Assembly: GCF_900100735.1 (NCBI RefSeq)
Contig: NZ_FNCJ01000030.1
Location: 1 to 64,000, forward strand
Direction: 5' to 3'
DNA from: Paraburkholderia phenazinium
GTDB lineage: Bacteria > Pseudomonadota > Gammaproteobacteria > Burkholderiales > Burkholderiaceae
Length of the DNA stretch: 64,000 nt
The first letter of the stretch is position 1, and the number at the start of each line of letters is the position of its first letter. Below, in pieces: positions 62,527 through 64,000 of the stretch. A program made the position numbers and the translations under genes. The notes below the pieces were generated by a model, which saw only the letters and a program-made list of their open reading frames with translations, ran no database searches and was not told where the DNA came from.

Positions 62527-63705
62527 ATGACTTTTTCTGGCAGCTTGTCGGTCAGGTTAGCGGGTATCTGTGTCGCGGTAGGGGCAGCTTGGGGGGCGAC
62601 CTTCGCGTCGCCGGCGTACGCAGATCCGGTCACGCTCAATATCGTCGATGTGGCGGGCGATCTGCAGTTGACGCAAAAAGGCTTCGAAGCGTTCAAGGCG
62701 AAGTACCCGAACCTCGTTGCGAACATCACCTACACGAATGCGCCTGCGCCGCAGTTGCCGGGCAAGATCAAGGCCATGCAGGCGGCCGGCCGCTCCGATA
62801 TCGATCTGGTGCTGACCGGCACGGACGCGCTCGCCGCTGGCATCGAACAGAATCTGTGGACCAAACTGCTGCCGGATCAGGCGGCCACCTTCCCGGGCGT
62901 GCTCGACAACTACGCGCCCGGTCCGCGCAAGATGCAGGATCTGGCGCAAGGCTACGGGCTCGAAGTGGCTTATATGCCGGCTGGGCCGCTGCTCGAATAC
63001 AACCCGGCGAAGGTTAGCGACCCACCCAAAACGCCGGACCAGTTGCTGCAATGGTGCAAGGCGCATCCGAACAAGCTGATCTATGCGCGCCCGGCCAACT
63101 CCGGTCCGGGGCGTACGTTCCTGATGGGCCTGCCGTATGTGCTCGGCGACAAGGATCCACGCGACCCGATCCATGGCTGGGACAAGACCTGGGCGTTCCT
63201 CAAGCAACTGAACGATTGCGTGCCGTATTACCCCGGCGGTACCTCGGCGGTGATGAAGGAGCTGGGCGAGGGCACTCGCGACATGACGGTCACGGTGACC
63301 GGCTGGGACATTAACCCGCGGGCGCTTGGGATCGTACCGGCTGAGTTCCGCGTGCAGAGCTTCGACAACATGACGTGGGTCGACGACGCGCACTATATGG
63401 TGATCCCGAAGGGCGTGCCGAAAGAAAAGCTCGACGTGCTCTACAAGCTGATGAATTTCATGCTGCAACCGGCGCAGCAGGCGCTGACCTACGACGATGG
63501 CTATTTCTATCCTGGGCCCGCTATCAAGGGCGTGACCGTCGATCAGGCGCCGGCGCATAGCCAGGAGGTCCTGAAGAAGTACGGCCGTCCGGAGTACACG
63601 CAAATGCTGGCCGCCCATCCGCATGTGCTGCCGCTGGATGCTGCGGCGATGGTCGCCGCGTTCCAGAAGTGGGACCGTGAAATCGGGGCGCAGAAGAGTC
63701 AGTAG
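62527..63705 (+). CDS. ABC transporter substrate-binding protein (family 1)
   Basis: A 392-residue periplasmic solute-binding protein. Signal peptide of about 32 residues, ending SPAYA. The body has VTLNIVDVAGDLQLTQKGFEAFKAKYP, split, and the domain-crossing region typical of family 1 (putrescine/iron/sugar-like) binders. GAAGCGAGGAG lies upstream of the ATG. It is followed 20 bases later by the ABC ATPase gene. The ligand is inferred to be a sugar acid or polyol. Confidence 0.88.
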   Translation: MTFSGSLSVRLAGICVAVGAAWGATFASPAYADPVTLNIVDVAGDLQLTQKGFEAFKAKYPNLVANITYTNAPAPQLPGKIKAMQAAGRSDIDLVLTGTDALAAGIEQNLWTKLLPDQAATFPGVLDNYAPGPRKMQDLAQGYGLEVAYMPAGPLLEYNPAKVSDPPKTPDQLLQWCKAHPNKLIYARPANSGPGRTFLMGLPYVLGDKDPRDPIHGWDKTWAFLKQLNDCVPYYPGGTSAVMKELGEGTRDMTVTVTGWDINPRALGIVPAEFRVQSFDNMTWVDDAHYMVIPKGVPKEKLDVLYKLMNFMLQPAQQALTYDDGYFYPGPAIKGVTVDQAPAHSQEVLKKYGRPEYTQMLAAHPHVLPLDAAAMVAAFQKWDREIGAQKSQ

Positions 63706-63725
63706 CCGGAGGCAGTGAAACCGTC

Positions 63726-64000
63726 ATGAAGCCTCATTTTGAGCAGTTGCGTCTCGACTCGGTGAGCCGCAGTTTCACGAATGCTGAGGGCCACGCTGTG
63801 GCCGCCTTGCAGGGCCTTAACCTCGAGATCCGGCGTGGCGAGTTCATCGCCTTGCTCGGGCCGTCAGGTTGTGGCAAGTCGACTGCGCTCAATTGCATCG
63901 CGGGCTTGCAGCCGCTCTCGGGCGGCGGCATCTGGCTCGACGACACGCGCATCGACATCCTGCCGCCGGAAAAACGCGGCTTCGGCATGGTGTTCCAGAA
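63726..64000 (+). CDS. ABC transporter ATP-binding protein, N-terminal part (runs off the window)
   Basis: The window ends after about 91 codons. The Walker A motif LLGPSGCGKST is at about residues 48-58; RRGEFIALL precedes it and FGMVFQ (start of the Q-loop) is the last block seen. This is the import-type ATPase of the operon, probably of the MalK/PotA-like group that goes with family 1 binding proteins. Permease genes should follow. Confidence 0.93.
   Translation, partial: MKPHFEQLRLDSVSRSFTNAEGHAVAALQGLNLEIRRGEFIALLGPSGCGKSTALNCIAGLQPLSGGGIWLDDTRIDILPPEKRGFGMVFQ

Overview
The window is GC-rich DNA from a Gram-negative bacterium, most likely a plant-associated member of the Burkholderiales (Paraburkholderia/Burkholderia type). 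Evidence: two trimeric porins of the Burkholderia type, TRAP and ABC sugar-acid transporters, an RsaL/LuxR pair of the kind found in plant-associated Burkholderia, and dense LysR/IclR/AraC/TetR/GntR regulation. It is ordinary chromosome or chromid: I see no rRNA, tRNA, CRISPR array, transposase or phage genes.

Region 1 (1-24.9 kb) is a pectin/galacturonate locus. It starts with the end of an IlvD/Edd sugar-acid dehydratase and a porin. Next comes a surface module: a 1910-residue AIDA-type autotransporter made of strand-loop-strand repeats, a lipoprotein polygalacturonase (GH28), and two paralogous autotransporter heptosyltransferases, one on each side. A uronate-type TRAP transporter (dctPQM) and a chemoreceptor follow. 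On the other strand is a four-gene operon: hydroxypyruvate isomerase, tartronate semialdehyde reductase, uronate dehydrogenase and an HpcH/HpaI aldolase. A second, Tat-type GH28 polygalacturonase and an SMP-30 lactonase are divergent from it. Together these could cut polygalacturonate at the cell surface, import galacturonate, oxidise it to galactarate, and cleave the product to pyruvate and tartronate semialdehyde. A motif TTGT-N3-ACAA lies upstream of dctP, in the hyi/GH28 divergent region, and again upstream of the sugar-acid operon at 58.9 kb.

Region 2 (24.9-36 kb) is accessory. It holds an FAD aromatic hydroxylase, a GlxA-like AraC regulator, a Tat-exported DJ-1/PfpI protein, an SDR lacking its catalytic tyrosine, an SDR relic, peptidase E, a multispanning membrane protein, a P-loop kinase and a cupin. 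GC content drops visibly between about 30 and 35 kb.

Region 3 (35.6-44.7 kb) is an apparent catabolic unit. A porin diverges from an IclR regulator, and a six-gene minus-strand operon follows (enoyl-CoA hydratase, acyl-CoA ligase, VOC protein, luciferase-like monooxygenase, flavin reductase fused to an IclR-type sensor domain, alpha/beta hydrolase). The same 19-bp palindrome occurs at the porin/IclR promoter and at the operon head. The substrate is unknown.

Region 4 (44-54 kb) holds redox and stress genes: WrbA, an esterase, LysR with pirin/DoxX/pirin, an aldo-keto reductase, TetR with its divergent epimerase and a clear operator, an EgtB-like enzyme, FNR and a universal stress protein.

Region 5 (54.4-58.1 kb) has a GntR/FCD regulator, a DHA2 drug exporter, and an RsaL homologue convergent with an AHL-type LuxR. 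The luxI gene expected beside rsaL is absent, yet a 20-bp lux-box-like palindrome remains.

Region 6 (58.9-64 kb) is a sugar-acid operon: atypical DapA-family lyase, alpha-ketoglutarate semialdehyde-type dehydrogenase, SMP-30 lactonase, ABC substrate-binding protein and a truncated ABC ATPase.
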